DNA of 52,616 bases, taken from the NCBI RefSeq assembly GCF_945873775.1, contig NZ_CAMCEC010000018.1:1-52616 (forward strand). The letters are read 5' to 3'. The position numbers and the translations under genes are program-made. This stretch comes from an uncultured Treponema sp. GTDB taxonomy: Bacteria > Spirochaetota > Spirochaetia > Treponematales > Treponemataceae. This document shows, piece after piece, positions 33,846 through 42,601 of the stretch; the first letter of the stretch is position 1, and the number at the start of each line of letters is the position of its first letter. The notes below the pieces were generated by a model. It ran no database searches. It was not told the DNA's origin and was given only the letters and a program-made list of their open reading frames with translations.

Positions 33846-33892
33846 CTGGTATGATATAAATATTCAGTTTTATTAAATTTTAATAATACCAG
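33846..33892. promoter_or_regulatory. Dyad upstream of pdxS, possible operator
   Basis: CTGGTAT (33846-33852) and ATACCAG (33886-33892) are 7-bp inverted repeats flanking an AT-rich core about 45-90 bases upstream of pdxS. It may bind a regulator or be chance. Confidence 0.25.
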
Positions 33893-33910
33893 CTAAATTG
33901 CATTTTTCGC

Positions 33911-33948
33911 AAAAAAATCCCCGGAAATCTACATAAAGAAAACCGGGG
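33911..33948 (-). terminator. Terminator of the O-acetylhomoserine sulfhydrylase gene
   Basis: Minus strand: CCCCGG/CCGGGG stem (33919-33924 with 33943-33948) followed by ATTTTTTT, 19 bases after the stop. Confidence 0.85.
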
Positions 33949-33966
33949 AACTTTAATCAAAGAAAA

Positions 33967-35247
33967 TTATTTTAATGCATTGAACCCATTTTCCAAGTCA
34001 GCAATTATGTCATCAATATGTTCTGTTCCAATGGAAAGACGGATTGTATTCTGGGCGATTCCTTGGTCTGCAAGTTCCGCATCAGAAAGCTGGCTATGAG
34101 TTGTTGAAGCCGGATGAATGACAAGCGATTTTACATCCGCAACATTGGCAAGCAAACTGAAAATCTTTAAGCTGTCAATAAATTTCCAAGCTTCTTCTTT
34201 TCCGCCTTTAATATTGAAAGTAAAAATGCTGGCACCGCCATTCGGAAAATACTTTTCATAAAGCGCGTGGTCAGGGTGATCCGGCAATGAAGGATGATTC
34301 ACTTTTTCAACAAGCGGATTGTTTCTCAAATACTCAACAACTTTCTTTGTGTTTTCAACATGGCGTTCAATTCTAAGCGACAAAGTTTCCACGCCCTGAA
34401 GAAGAAGGAAAGCGTTGAACGGAGAAATCGCAGCTCCTGTATCACGCAGCAAGATCGCGCGGATATAAGTTGCGAATGCGGCTTTTCCGGCAGCTTTGGT
34501 AAATGAAACTCCATGATAGCTTGGGTTTGGTTCTGAAATCCACGGATAGCGGCCGGATTTTTCCCAGTCAAAATTTCCAGAATCAACTATAATTCCGCCG
34601 AGAGTTGTTCCGTGTCCGCCTATAAATTTTGTCGCAGAATGCACAACAATGTCAGCGCCATGTTCAATCGGACGAATCAAATACGGAGTTCCAAACGTGT
34701 TGTCAATCACAAGCGGAAGTCCGTGCTTGTGCGCAATTTCTGCAATAGCGTCAATGTCTGGAATGTCAGAATTCGGATTTCCCAAAGTTTCAATATAAAC
34801 AGCCTTTGTGTTAGGCTGAATCGCATTTTCAAGCTCAGAAAGATTGTGGGCATCAACAAAAGTTGTTGTTATTCCGTAAAGCGGCAAAGTGTGCGCAAGC
34901 AAATTGTAGCTTCCACCGTAAATTGTTTTTTGCGCAACGATATGCTCGCCTTGTTTTGCCAAAGCCTGAATCGCATAAGTTATAGAAGTCGCGCCGGAAG
35001 AAACCGCAAGAGAAGCAACTCCGCCTTCAAGAGCCGCAATTCTTTTTTCAAGAACATCTTGCGTTGAATTCGTCAAGCGTCCGTAAATATTTCCTGCGTC
35101 TTTTAAACCAAAGCGATCCGCCGCATGCTGTGAATTATGAAATACATAGCTCGTTGTCTGATAAATTGGAACAGCCCTAGAATCTGTAGCCGGGTCAGCG
35201 TTTTCCTGTCCTACGTGAAGTTGAAGCGTTTCGAATTTGTAACTCAT
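33967..35247 (-). CDS. metY: O-acetylhomoserine sulfhydrylase
   Basis: A PLP enzyme of the Cys/Met metabolism family making homocysteine from O-acetylhomoserine and sulfide. The PLP lysine is K207 in [15 protein letters not shown]; the N-terminal [30 protein letters not shown] is typical of OAH sulfhydrylases. At 426 residues it has the expected length. ATG 35247 has GGAGG upstream; an in-frame ATG 45 bases further up is not preceded by one. The LysR-type gene just upstream on the same strand, 108 bases away, may control it. No S-box or SAM riboswitch is seen. Confidence 0.93.
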   Translation of the reverse strand: MSYKFETLQLHVGQENADPATDSRAVPIYQTTSYVFHNSQHAADRFGLKDAGNIYGRLTNSTQDVLEKRIAALEGGVASLAVSSGATSITYAIQALAKQGEHIVAQKTIYGGSYNLLAHTLPLYGITTTFVDAHNLSELENAIQPNTKAVYIETLGNPNSDIPDIDAIAEIAHKHGLPLVIDNTFGTPYLIRPIEHGADIVVHSATKFIGGHGTTLGGIIVDSGNFDWEKSGRYPWISEPNPSYHGVSFTKAAGKAAFATYIRAILLRDTGAAISPFNAFLLLQGVETLSLRIERHVENTKKVVEYLRNNPLVEKVNHPSLPDHPDHALYEKYFPNGGASIFTFNIKGGKEEAWKFIDSLKIFSLLANVADVKSLVIHPASTTHSQLSDAELADQGIAQNTIRLSIGTEHIDDIIADLENGFNALK

Positions 35248-35355
35248 ATTTTCCTCCAAGCAAAGTTTTATTTTCTGAGAAAAGAATAGCAAATTTCAAA
35301 AGGCATGAATAATATTAAATTTTTATTCGGAGATATAGATTTTTTTTATAACAAC

Positions 35356-36273
35356 TTACGCCTTCAAATAAGACTTTAGCTGCTCAATATATTCTTCGCC
35401 CGTTTTTGAAAGAATTATATTTTTCTTTAGAATATATCCGATTTCCATTACACTGTTTGGATTTTCCTTGTCAGATTTAAAAGGAACTGCAACAAAATCA
35501 GAGCTGTTCAGCTCTTCGCAAATTATTCCAGAGCAAAGAGTATAACCGTTCAAGCCAACCATAAGATTTAAATTTGTGGCGCGGTCGCTTGTCTTGATTG
35601 TTTTTGGATATTCATTTTCCGTGAGAATTTCCTCTGCAAAATAAAACGAACTGTTTCCGCCCTGATCAAAAGAAAGGCACGGATAATCTTTTAGCTCATC
35701 AAGAGAAATTGAAGTTTTTTTTGCCAGCGGATGATTTTTCCAAAGATAAACATAAGCCTTGCAGTCAATAAGCTTTTCAAAAACAAGATCGTTTGCATTT
35801 AAAATCTTCTTGATTGCCTTTCTGTTGAAATCGCTCATATAAAGAATTCCGATTTCACTTTTTTGAGTTGCAACATTTTCAATTACATCAAGCGTTTTTG
35901 TTTCAAAAATTGAAAACTCATATTCTGAAGTTCCGAATTTTTTTACAAGCTCAACAAAAGATTTTGTGGCAAAAGAATAATGCTGGCATGACACGCTGAA
36001 TTTTTTCTTGCGCTGAAATCCTTCCCCGAACTTTTCCAAAAGATTTTCATACTGCGCATAAATCTGACGGGCATACTGAATAAATTCCTTTCCGTCTTGA
36101 GTCAAAGAAATTCCTTTGCTTGAACGGTTGAAAATTGAAATGCTGAATTCCTTTTCGACTTCTTTTATTGCCGATGTAAGAGAAGGCTGAGAAACATAAA
36201 GATTTTCCGCCGCCTTGTTAAAAGAGCCAGATTCTGAAACGCCTATAATGTAATGAAGCTGTTGCAATGTCAT
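35356..36273 (-). CDS. LysR family transcriptional regulator
   Basis: A tetrameric regulator with an N-terminal winged helix (MTLQQLHYIIGVSESGSFNK to about residue 60) and an effector-binding domain to residue 305. AGGA lies before the ATG. It lies upstream of metY on the same strand, so control of sulfur-amino-acid genes such as metY is a reasonable guess by analogy with CysB/MetR, not shown. A TAACGATAGT-type hairpin (36316-36345) stands just upstream. Confidence 0.9.
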   Translation of the reverse strand: MTLQQLHYIIGVSESGSFNKAAENLYVSQPSLTSAIKEVEKEFSISIFNRSSKGISLTQDGKEFIQYARQIYAQYENLLEKFGEGFQRKKKFSVSCQHYSFATKSFVELVKKFGTSEYEFSIFETKTLDVIENVATQKSEIGILYMSDFNRKAIKKILNANDLVFEKLIDCKAYVYLWKNHPLAKKTSISLDELKDYPCLSFDQGGNSSFYFAEEILTENEYPKTIKTSDRATNLNLMVGLNGYTLCSGIICEELNSSDFVAVPFKSDKENPNSVMEIGYILKKNIILSKTGEEYIEQLKSYLKA

Positions 36274-36315
36274 AAAAATATCCTAATATAAATTTTAAAA
36301 TCGATACAAAAAATG

Positions 36316-36345
36316 ACTATCGTTATTTTAATTAACTAATGATAG
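36316..36345. repeat. Hairpin related to the GH94-pyrE inverted repeat
   Basis: ACTATCGTTA (36316-36325) pairs with TAATGATAGT (36336-36345), one G-T pair. The words match the perfect inverted repeat at 17687-17727. It lies between the LysR gene and the phosphatase gene. Confidence 0.5.
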
Positions 36346-36360
36346 TTTTAAGACGGAATT

Positions 36361-36831
36361 TCATTCAGTTTCCAAACTTCCGTTAGTTAACTTCTGTAAA
36401 AAACAACTGCATCCTTCCCAAATATCGTTAAAAGTTGCATCAAAATTTCCTGTATACCAAGGATCGGCAATATTTCCGGGACGCAAAGTAAAATCAAGCA
36501 AAAGAAAAATATTTTTATTAAAACTGCTTCCCAAAATACGCTGAATATTTTTTAAGTTAAAACTGTCCATTCCAATTATAAAGTCGTATTTTTCAGCATC
36601 AGACTTTTTCATTTGAACAGCTTTATGCGGAAAAACCGGAATTCCCTGCTGCGCAAGTTTTTTCAAAGTTCCAGGATGCGGCGGATTTCCAATTTCTTCC
36701 GTGCTTGTAGCTTTTGATTCAATTAAAAAATTGTTTTCAAGCCCGGCTTTTTTTACAAGAAATTTCATTATAAATTCAGCCATTGGAGAACGGCAGATAT
36801 TTCCGTGGCAAACAAAAAGGATTTTTATCAT
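36361..36831 (-). CDS. Low-molecular-weight protein-tyrosine-phosphatase
   Basis: A small cysteine phosphatase, often tied to exopolysaccharide kinases in bacteria. The active-site loop is C8-HGNIC-R14-S15, and the acid aspartate is in DPWY (about residue 122). At 156 residues it has the standard length. It follows the OmpA-domain gene by 5 bases, so the two are co-transcribed. No tyrosine kinase is found nearby. Confidence 0.93.
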   Translation of the reverse strand: MIKILFVCHGNICRSPMAEFIMKFLVKKAGLENNFLIESKATSTEEIGNPPHPGTLKKLAQQGIPVFPHKAVQMKKSDAEKYDFIIGMDSFNLKNIQRILGSSFNKNIFLLLDFTLRPGNIADPWYTGNFDATFNDIWEGCSCFLQKLTNGSLETE

Positions 36832-36836
36832 AGCTT

Positions 36837-38303
36837 CTATTCCAAAATCGTAATTTCTACACGGCGGTTTTTAGCTTTTCCTTCCTGCGTTGAATTGTCC
36901 GCAATCGGTTTTGTTCCGCCCGAGCCTTTGCAGATAAATTTTTCACGCGGAATTCCTCTTTGAATCAAAGCGTTTGCAACAGAATTTGCGCGCTCAACAG
37001 AAAGCTTCATTTCGCCCTTTTCATAGCCAACGCTTGCCGTATGTCCTTCCACAAGGAACATCTGATCGGGAACTTCTTTTAGAACCTGCGCAATTTGATC
37101 CAGCCGCTCGTTTTCTCCAGGCAAAAGTTCCGCGCTGTCCGGCTTAAAATTCAAATTCTGCATTGTAAGACGGATTCCTGCCGCAGTGTTTTCTACAATG
37201 ACTTTTTTTTCTGACTTTGAATTTGAAGAAGAATTTTTTCCTGCTGAAATTTTCGACTGAATCTCATCCGCAGAATCCTTTTTTTTCTGAGGATGATTTT
37301 TTGCTCCATAAGTTTGATTTTCATTTTTTGCAATTTTCTTTTCAGCATAAGAATTATTTCTTCTTGAATTCGCGCCAGATTCAAAATCATTTTTTTCAAT
37401 TGAACCGCTAGATTTTTTTTCATTTTCAATCCAGCTGCTTTCATTAACAGGTTTTTCAAGAATTTCTTTAATCTCTTTTTCCGAAACAGAAGCTACACGC
37501 TGCAACGCCGGAATAAGCTTGTTTTTGTCGTAAGCCGGCGGATATTCCGTGAACATTGAAATCGAGCCTTTAAACGAATAGATGTTGCCGTCATTGTAAA
37601 TAAAAGTTTCGTCAACCATATCGCGGACAACAAGAGCATTCCCGCTTTTTTTGCTCACATACATTGTCGCCTTGTGGCTTCCTTGCGCTGATTTTAAATC
37701 CTTGTCGCCTGCAAAATCCCAGTAGGAAATTCCATAGCGAGTTGCCCATTGCGCGCTAAAAACATAAACTTCCTCTCCGTGAAAAAGTTCATCCTTAAGA
37801 TAAGTGTATTCAACTAAAATCGGAAGCTTTGTAAAAATTCCTTTGTTAAGCGGATCAACAACACGCTCAGCTTTTGCCTGCCATTTGTCTCCAATGCTTA
37901 TGCGCTGATTTGTAAAAGCCGGAAAACTTCTAAAAGACGGATAGCCGTTGTCAACAAGCATTGTCAGAATTCCATCCGAAGAAATTTTAAAGCTTGAAGG
38001 AACAGCACCATTTATGCCAAGATTCACTTCTCGTGAATTCCGCTTTGTGGCTTCGTCTATAAAAAAACTTCCGTCATAATATCTGTCTGAAATTTTTCCG
38101 CCGGAAGGAACAGAAGTCGGAGCAATAAAAGAGCGGACTTCCCGGCTAACCAGTCCTGTATATTTTCCATTGTCGTAGCGTCTTACATCGGTGCGCTCAA
38201 TATAAACATAGCTTCCGCTTCCATTGTATTTTAAAAGCACATTCTGACAAAAAACATTCTGAAAAAACAAAAAAAATATTGCTGACAAAAAAATTTTCTT
38301 CAT
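36837..38303 (-). CDS. Exported OmpA-domain protein
   Basis: The signal peptide (MKKIFLSAIFFLFFQNVFCQ) is followed by a domain of about 250 residues without a family I recognise. A low-complexity linker (about 285-355, Ser/Asn/Lys/Glu) leads to a C-terminal OmpA domain (about 370-488) that binds peptidoglycan, with LNFKPDSAELLPGE, VEGHTASVGYEKG, LSVERANSVANAL and NRRVEI. It probably links the outer membrane or periplasm to the cell wall. No Shine-Dalgarno is seen; a GCCGATAA box ends 7 bases before the ATG. Confidence 0.88.
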   Translation of the reverse strand: MKKIFLSAIFFLFFQNVFCQNVLLKYNGSGSYVYIERTDVRRYDNGKYTGLVSREVRSFIAPTSVPSGGKISDRYYDGSFFIDEATKRNSREVNLGINGAVPSSFKISSDGILTMLVDNGYPSFRSFPAFTNQRISIGDKWQAKAERVVDPLNKGIFTKLPILVEYTYLKDELFHGEEVYVFSAQWATRYGISYWDFAGDKDLKSAQGSHKATMYVSKKSGNALVVRDMVDETFIYNDGNIYSFKGSISMFTEYPPAYDKNKLIPALQRVASVSEKEIKEILEKPVNESSWIENEKKSSGSIEKNDFESGANSRRNNSYAEKKIAKNENQTYGAKNHPQKKKDSADEIQSKISAGKNSSSNSKSEKKVIVENTAAGIRLTMQNLNFKPDSAELLPGENERLDQIAQVLKEVPDQMFLVEGHTASVGYEKGEMKLSVERANSVANALIQRGIPREKFICKGSGGTKPIADNSTQEGKAKNRRVEITILE

Positions 38304-38310
38304 GTTTAAA

Positions 38311-38338
38311 TTATCGGCAGTAATGACACAATCTTTTA
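38311..38338 (-). promoter_or_regulatory. Sigma28-like promoter of the OmpA-domain gene
   Basis: Minus strand: GCCGATAA (38311-38318) is an exact FliA -10 element, with TAAA 16 bases upstream (one more than ideal). It ends 7 bases before ATG 38303, so the mRNA may be leaderless. Confidence 0.5.
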
Positions 38339-38351
38339 TTTTTTATAGAAT
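38323..38351 (+). promoter_or_regulatory. MATE transporter promoter, leaderless type
   Basis: ATGACA (38323-38328), a 17-base spacer and TAGAAT (38346-38351) end 7 bases before ATG 38359. It overlaps the divergent sigma28-like promoter. Confidence 0.55.
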
Positions 38352-38358
38352 AGAATTT

Positions 38359-39741
38359 ATGTCAGAAAAAAATACAGCTTTAATAAGAACACATCTTCCT
38401 GGATTTTATAAAACACTTTTTTCACTTGCGCTTCCAATCACTCTTCAAAACCTAATGCAAGTTTTTGTAAATATGCTGGACACAATCATGGTTGGACAGC
38501 TTGGAGCCGCAGAAATCGCATCAGTAGGACTTGGAAATCAAATTTACTTTATACTGAATATGATTCTTTTTGGAACATCTTCAGGCGGCGCAATTTTTAT
38601 TTCGCAGTTCTGGGGAAAAAACGACATAAAAGGAATTCAAAAAACGCTCGGAATAATGCTCGGATTTTCAATTTTTGTTTCCATTGTTTTTACAATAGCG
38701 GCTTTGTTTATTCCGGAATTTTTAATCAGCCTTTATTCAAAAGATCCGGTTGTAATTTTGTATGGCGCAAAATATTTAAGATATGTTGCAATAAGCTATA
38801 TTTTTCTTGCAATAAGTTTTCCGTTTGAATTCGCATTTAAAAGCACAAACCATGCGTATCTTCCGATGATATGCACAACAATTTCAATTATCCTGAATGC
38901 AGTTTTCAATTACATTTTTATATTCGGATTAAAAACTGAATTTTTCACAATCGCGCCAATGGGAGTTGCCGGAGCCGCAATCGGAACAGTAATTTCAAGA
39001 GCAGCAGGAACTTCTGTTCTTTTGATATATTCTTCTGCAAAAAAATTTGAAATTCTGGGACCTTTTAAAAACTACTTTTCTTTCAACAAGAAATTTGTTT
39101 TAAAATATATTTCAGTAGCGTTGCCTGTGCTTCTAAATGAAACCGCCTGGGGAATGGGAATAACATTTCAGAATTCAATTTTCGCGCATACGGGAACGGA
39201 CGCAATCGCCGCATTCAATATAACCGGAACAATCTCTCAGCTGACCTGGGTCTTCTTTATAGGAACAGGAAACGCAGCCGGAATAATCCTTGGAAAAAAA
39301 ATCGGTGCTGGAAATTTTGAAGAAGCAAAACTTTACACTTACAGATTCGCGTGGTTTCTTCCTTCTTGCGCAGCTTTAATCGGACTTTTCCTTTATCCTC
39401 TTTCATCAATGCTTCCGTACATTTTTAATGTAGACTCTTCAATTCTTTTGCAGGCAAAAAAAATGCTCACAGAACTGATTTGCTTTTATCCGTTCAATGC
39501 GTTCTGTATGTTTTTTATTGTAGGATTTTGCCGCGCCGGAGGAGACACAAAATATGCCGCATTCCACGACATTTTCTGGATGTGGTGCGTTGCAATTCCA
39601 GCAGGCTACATTGCAGCTTTTGTTTTCCATCTGCCGCCAAACTTTATTTACTTATGCTTGCTTTCAGAAGGATTTCTTAAAACATTCGCAGGACTTTTAC
39701 GCCTTAAATCTGGAAAATGGCTCAAGGACATTACAAATTAA
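38359..39741 (+). CDS. MATE family efflux transporter
   Basis: A 12-helix antiporter exporting drugs or metabolites with sodium or protons. The 460 residues are hydrophobic throughout. The helix-1 motif FSLALPITLQNLMQVFVNMLDTIMVGQLG matches MATE proteins, and the second half repeats it (VALPVLLNETAWGMG). ATG 38359 lies 7 bases after a -10 box; an in-frame ATG at 38302 would lie across the divergent promoter and is less likely. The following GNAT gene starts at or just inside the end of this gene. Confidence 0.92.
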   Translation: MSEKNTALIRTHLPGFYKTLFSLALPITLQNLMQVFVNMLDTIMVGQLGAAEIASVGLGNQIYFILNMILFGTSSGGAIFISQFWGKNDIKGIQKTLGIMLGFSIFVSIVFTIAALFIPEFLISLYSKDPVVILYGAKYLRYVAISYIFLAISFPFEFAFKSTNHAYLPMICTTISIILNAVFNYIFIFGLKTEFFTIAPMGVAGAAIGTVISRAAGTSVLLIYSSAKKFEILGPFKNYFSFNKKFVLKYISVALPVLLNETAWGMGITFQNSIFAHTGTDAIAAFNITGTISQLTWVFFIGTGNAAGIILGKKIGAGNFEEAKLYTYRFAWFLPSCAALIGLFLYPLSSMLPYIFNVDSSILLQAKKMLTELICFYPFNAFCMFFIVGFCRAGGDTKYAAFHDIFWMWCVAIPAGYIAAFVFHLPPNFIYLCLLSEGFLKTFAGLLRLKSGKWLKDITN

Positions 39742-39743
39742 AA

Positions 39744-40565
39744 ATGCTGAAAATTATCCAAGCCGCAGAAAACGAAGAGCTCTTTCTTAAAGCAGAAAAT
39801 TTTCTTTTGCCGCATGAAAAAATATGCATTCAGCTTATGCAAATGGCAATGCAAAAAAGCAAAGAGCTTTATGTCATTTTTGAAACTGAAATTTTGGGCG
39901 TTTTTAATTTTTCAGAAGGCGGAACTCTTACAAGTTTTATTCCAAGGCTCACAAAAGAAATTGAAAAAGAACTTTGCAACTTTTTTTGTGAAAAGAAAAT
40001 TTCCTGCATAATGGGAGAAAAAAACGAAACAGAAAAAATCAGAAAACTGCTTTTCAAGCTGAAAAAAATTCAGCCGGACGACATAAGGCAAATGTTCTTT
40101 ATGGAATACAAACAAAGCAAAGAAAATTCCGTGCAAAATTTGGAAATTGCAGAATGCTCTTTGCAAGACGCCGAAAAACTTTTTCCTCTGCACATTTCTT
40201 ACACGCAGGAAGAAGTTCTACCTGAATGGAAAAAAATAAATCTTGCGCTAGAAAGGCTTAAGCTTGAGAAAATTCTCCGCACACAGAAAGTTCTTGCAGT
40301 CAAACAAAAAAACTCATTTTGCGCAAAAGCCCAGACAAACGCAATTTCAAAAAACTTTATTCAGATTGGTGGAGTCTTTACAAAAAAAGAATTCCGCTCA
40401 AAAGGCTTAGCTTCTTGCCTTGTAAAAAAACTTGCTGAAGAATTTCAAACTGAAAATAAAAAATCAGTCTTATTCGTAAACAAAAAAAACAAACCGGCAA
40501 TCTGCGCATACAAGAAAGCCGGCTTTTCAGCGTTTGCAAAATACGAAATGCTTTACTACAAATAA
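39744..40565 (+). CDS. GNAT family N-acetyltransferase
   Basis: Transfers an acetyl group from acetyl-CoA. The C-terminal third has the acetyl-CoA loop GGVFTKKEFRSKGLASCLVKKL (about residues 212-233) and the final strand YKKAGFSAFAKYEMLYY. The N-terminal half looks like a divergent GNAT-like region without a clear motif. An in-frame ATG at 39717, inside the MATE gene, is an alternative start. It is probably co-transcribed with the MATE gene and converges on proC with a 2-base gap. The substrate is unknown. Confidence 0.82.
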   Translation: MLKIIQAAENEELFLKAENFLLPHEKICIQLMQMAMQKSKELYVIFETEILGVFNFSEGGTLTSFIPRLTKEIEKELCNFFCEKKISCIMGEKNETEKIRKLLFKLKKIQPDDIRQMFFMEYKQSKENSVQNLEIAECSLQDAEKLFPLHISYTQEEVLPEWKKINLALERLKLEKILRTQKVLAVKQKNSFCAKAQTNAISKNFIQIGGVFTKKEFRSKGLASCLVKKLAEEFQTENKKSVLFVNKKNKPAICAYKKAGFSAFAKYEMLYYK

Positions 40566-40567
40566 AT

Positions 40568-41347
40568 TTATTTTTTCATTATAGCGTCAATGCTAGAAAT
40601 GCAAATTCCACGCAGACCGTTTTTTTCAAGAGAATCCACGCCACGGATTGTAGTTCCGCCCGGAGAACAAACCGCATCTTTTAAAATTCCAGGGTGAGCT
40701 TCTGTTTTTAGCTGAAGCTTCGCGCTGCCAAGCATTGTCTGTGAAACAATTTTATAAGCCGTCTGCCTTGAGATTCCGTATTTAACAGCGGCATCTGCAT
40801 AGGATTCAATTATCAAATCCATAAACGCCGGACCGCATCCGCTTATTGCGCCTCCAATTCCCATAAGGCTTGCAGGAAGCTCTTCTATAATTCCAAGCGA
40901 AGAAAACAAGTCTTTTATTTCCTTAAGCTCACCTGCATTTAAAGAATTTTCCTTTTCAAAAAGCATTACGCCTTCTCCAACCATCGCAGGAGTATTCGGC
41001 ATTATGCACTGAACACGCACATCGTCCCCAAGGATTCCATGGAATTTTTCATAGCTCCAGCCAGCCGCAATAGAAACCAAAACTTTTCCAAAAAGCCTTT
41101 CCTTGATTTCTGAAAGAACGCCTTCTATCTGGTAAGGCTTGCACGCCATTATAAAAACATCGCAGGAATCCGACAAAGCAAAAAGACTTTCGCACGGAAC
41201 AAATCCAATTTCATCAGCGTTTTTTTTAAGCTTTTCCTGATTCGGAGCAAAGGCAAAAATATTTTCTTTTTGAATTTTTTTTGAAGATATAAAGCCGGAC
41301 GCAATCGCCTTCGCCATGTTTCCCATTCCAATGAATCCGATTTTCAT
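40568..41347 (-). CDS. proC: Pyrroline-5-carboxylate reductase
   Basis: Final step of proline synthesis, reducing P5C with NAD(P)H. The Rossmann motif GFIGMGNMAKAIASGF is at residues 4-19, with the family C-terminal block SGCGPAFMDLIIESYADAAVKYG and SPGGTTIRGVDSLEK. At 259 residues it is full length. Its ATG overlaps the proB stop by 4 bases. Confidence 0.95.
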   Translation of the reverse strand: MKIGFIGMGNMAKAIASGFISSKKIQKENIFAFAPNQEKLKKNADEIGFVPCESLFALSDSCDVFIMACKPYQIEGVLSEIKERLFGKVLVSIAAGWSYEKFHGILGDDVRVQCIMPNTPAMVGEGVMLFEKENSLNAGELKEIKDLFSSLGIIEELPASLMGIGGAISGCGPAFMDLIIESYADAAVKYGISRQTAYKIVSQTMLGSAKLQLKTEAHPGILKDAVCSPGGTTIRGVDSLEKNGLRGICISSIDAIMKK

Positions 41348-42177
41348 TTGCTGCCTCCCATTATCGCATTGAACAAAGCGTTTTCATCAGCTGTAAAAAC
41401 AGTCGCCTTCAGTTCTCCGCTGCAAAGCTTTTCCAAAGCCTTTTCTTTTTTTCCGTTCGCAAGTATAAGCGGAATTCCAGAAGCCGTAGTTTTTTTTGCC
41501 GCTTCAATTTTTGTGGAAATGCCGCCTGTTCCAAAAGAGCTTTTTCCGCTGATTGTAATCTGATTTTTAAGCTCATTGATATTTTCAACAGTTTCAACAA
41601 GAACAGCGTTTTCATTCGTCTTAGGATTGTCCGTGTAGATTCCGTCGATGTCGCTAAAAAGAATCAGCAAGTCCGCGCTCCAAAGAACAGCAGTAAGCGC
41701 GCTAAGATTGTCGTTGTCTCCAATGCAAAACTCGTCAGTGGCAACAGAGTCATTTTCATTTATAACCGGAACAACGCCCTCGTCAACAAGCGTGAACAAA
41801 GTATTCCTTATATTCAAAGTGCGGTGGGAATCCATAAAGTCCTCTTTTGTAAGAAGAAGCTGAGCCGCATGAAGATTCTGCTTGCCGAACGCTTCACGCC
41901 ACTTGTCCATAAGCTCAACCTGGCCAATCGCGCACAAAGCCTGCCTGTAGTGAATGTCTCCCTTATGCGCCCAGCCGCTTATCGTGGAAAGACCTGCAAC
42001 CTGCGCTCCAGAAGAAACCACAATGACTTGCTTTCCTCTTGAAATCAAAGACGCGCACTCCGAGGCAAAAGTTTGCATAAAGTCCACGTTGATTGTTCCG
42101 TCGTTCTTTGCAAGCGTGTTGCTTCCGATTTTTATTACGATTTTTCTAGCCTTGTCGATAACTTCCTGCGGTGTCAT
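41344..42177 (-). CDS. proB: Glutamate 5-kinase
   Basis: First step of proline synthesis. The amino-acid-kinase fold is evident: IVIKIGSNTLAK, VIVVSSGAQVAG, PVINENDSVATDE and LILFSDIDGIYTDNP. The protein ends at 277 residues after the kinase domain, lacking the C-terminal PUA domain found in E. coli ProB; short forms are common outside proteobacteria. AAGGAAG precedes the ATG. proA is not in this window, so the pathway is split. Confidence 0.94.
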   Translation of the reverse strand: MTPQEVIDKARKIVIKIGSNTLAKNDGTINVDFMQTFASECASLISRGKQVIVVSSGAQVAGLSTISGWAHKGDIHYRQALCAIGQVELMDKWREAFGKQNLHAAQLLLTKEDFMDSHRTLNIRNTLFTLVDEGVVPVINENDSVATDEFCIGDNDNLSALTAVLWSADLLILFSDIDGIYTDNPKTNENAVLVETVENINELKNQITISGKSSFGTGGISTKIEAAKKTTASGIPLILANGKKEKALEKLCSGELKATVFTADENALFNAIMGGSK

Positions 42178-42201
42178 AAAACTTCCTTAAAGCCATTTAT
42201 T

Positions 42202-42276
42202 TGTCATTGCCGTGCTTGACACGGCAATCTACTGAAATTTTTCAACGGATTATCGGGTCAAGGCCCGATAATGACA
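42202..42276 (-). repeat. Two-hairpin palindromic repeat element, copy B
   Basis: Plus-strand TGTCATTGCCGTGCTTGACA begins one hairpin (42202-42230), and ATTATCGGG/CCCGATAAT (42249-42257 with 42263-42271) forms the other. The element ends with AATGACA at 42276. On the minus strand the order and termini match copy A at 142-234. Confidence 0.75.
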
Positions 42277-42336
42277 TCAAAATTCAATATTCAATCTTAC
42301 AGAATTTATATCACATCAAAGAATTTTATAAAAGCA

Positions 42337-42590
42337 GAAAAGGAATTCTTCTAAAATATTTAATTTTCATCTGGAATTCTTTAAAAACTTCAGGAATATT
42401 GTATTTTCCAGATGGAATTCGTCAAAAAACTCAAGAATATGGAATTTTCCTGAAGAATATGCATAAAAAGTCTGGAACACCTTATATTCTTCAATATTTA
42501 TACAAATTCTTCAGGAATATACAATATTCTTGGAAAATACAGTTTATTCCTGTATATTTATGCAAATTCCAGAAGAATTTGTTCCGTATC
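42337..42590. repeat. Mosaic of degenerate ~41-bp repeats in the proB-lrgB gap
   Basis: Two adjacent 41-base units (42369-42409 and 42410-42450) agree at 32 of 41 positions, both containing TGGAATTC and ending ATTTTCC. An inverted relative occupies about 42519-42576 and further fragments lie on either side. With copy B, this accounts for most of the 424-base gap 42178-42601. The plus frame stays open here, but units of 41 bases cannot keep one frame, so I do not call it coding. Confidence 0.6.
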
Positions 42591-42601
42591 ATTGCAAAAC
42601 T

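Noticed and set aside
35248-35355. SAM riboswitch before metY
   Set aside because: The 108-base leader region is AT-rich and lacks the conserved S-box features.
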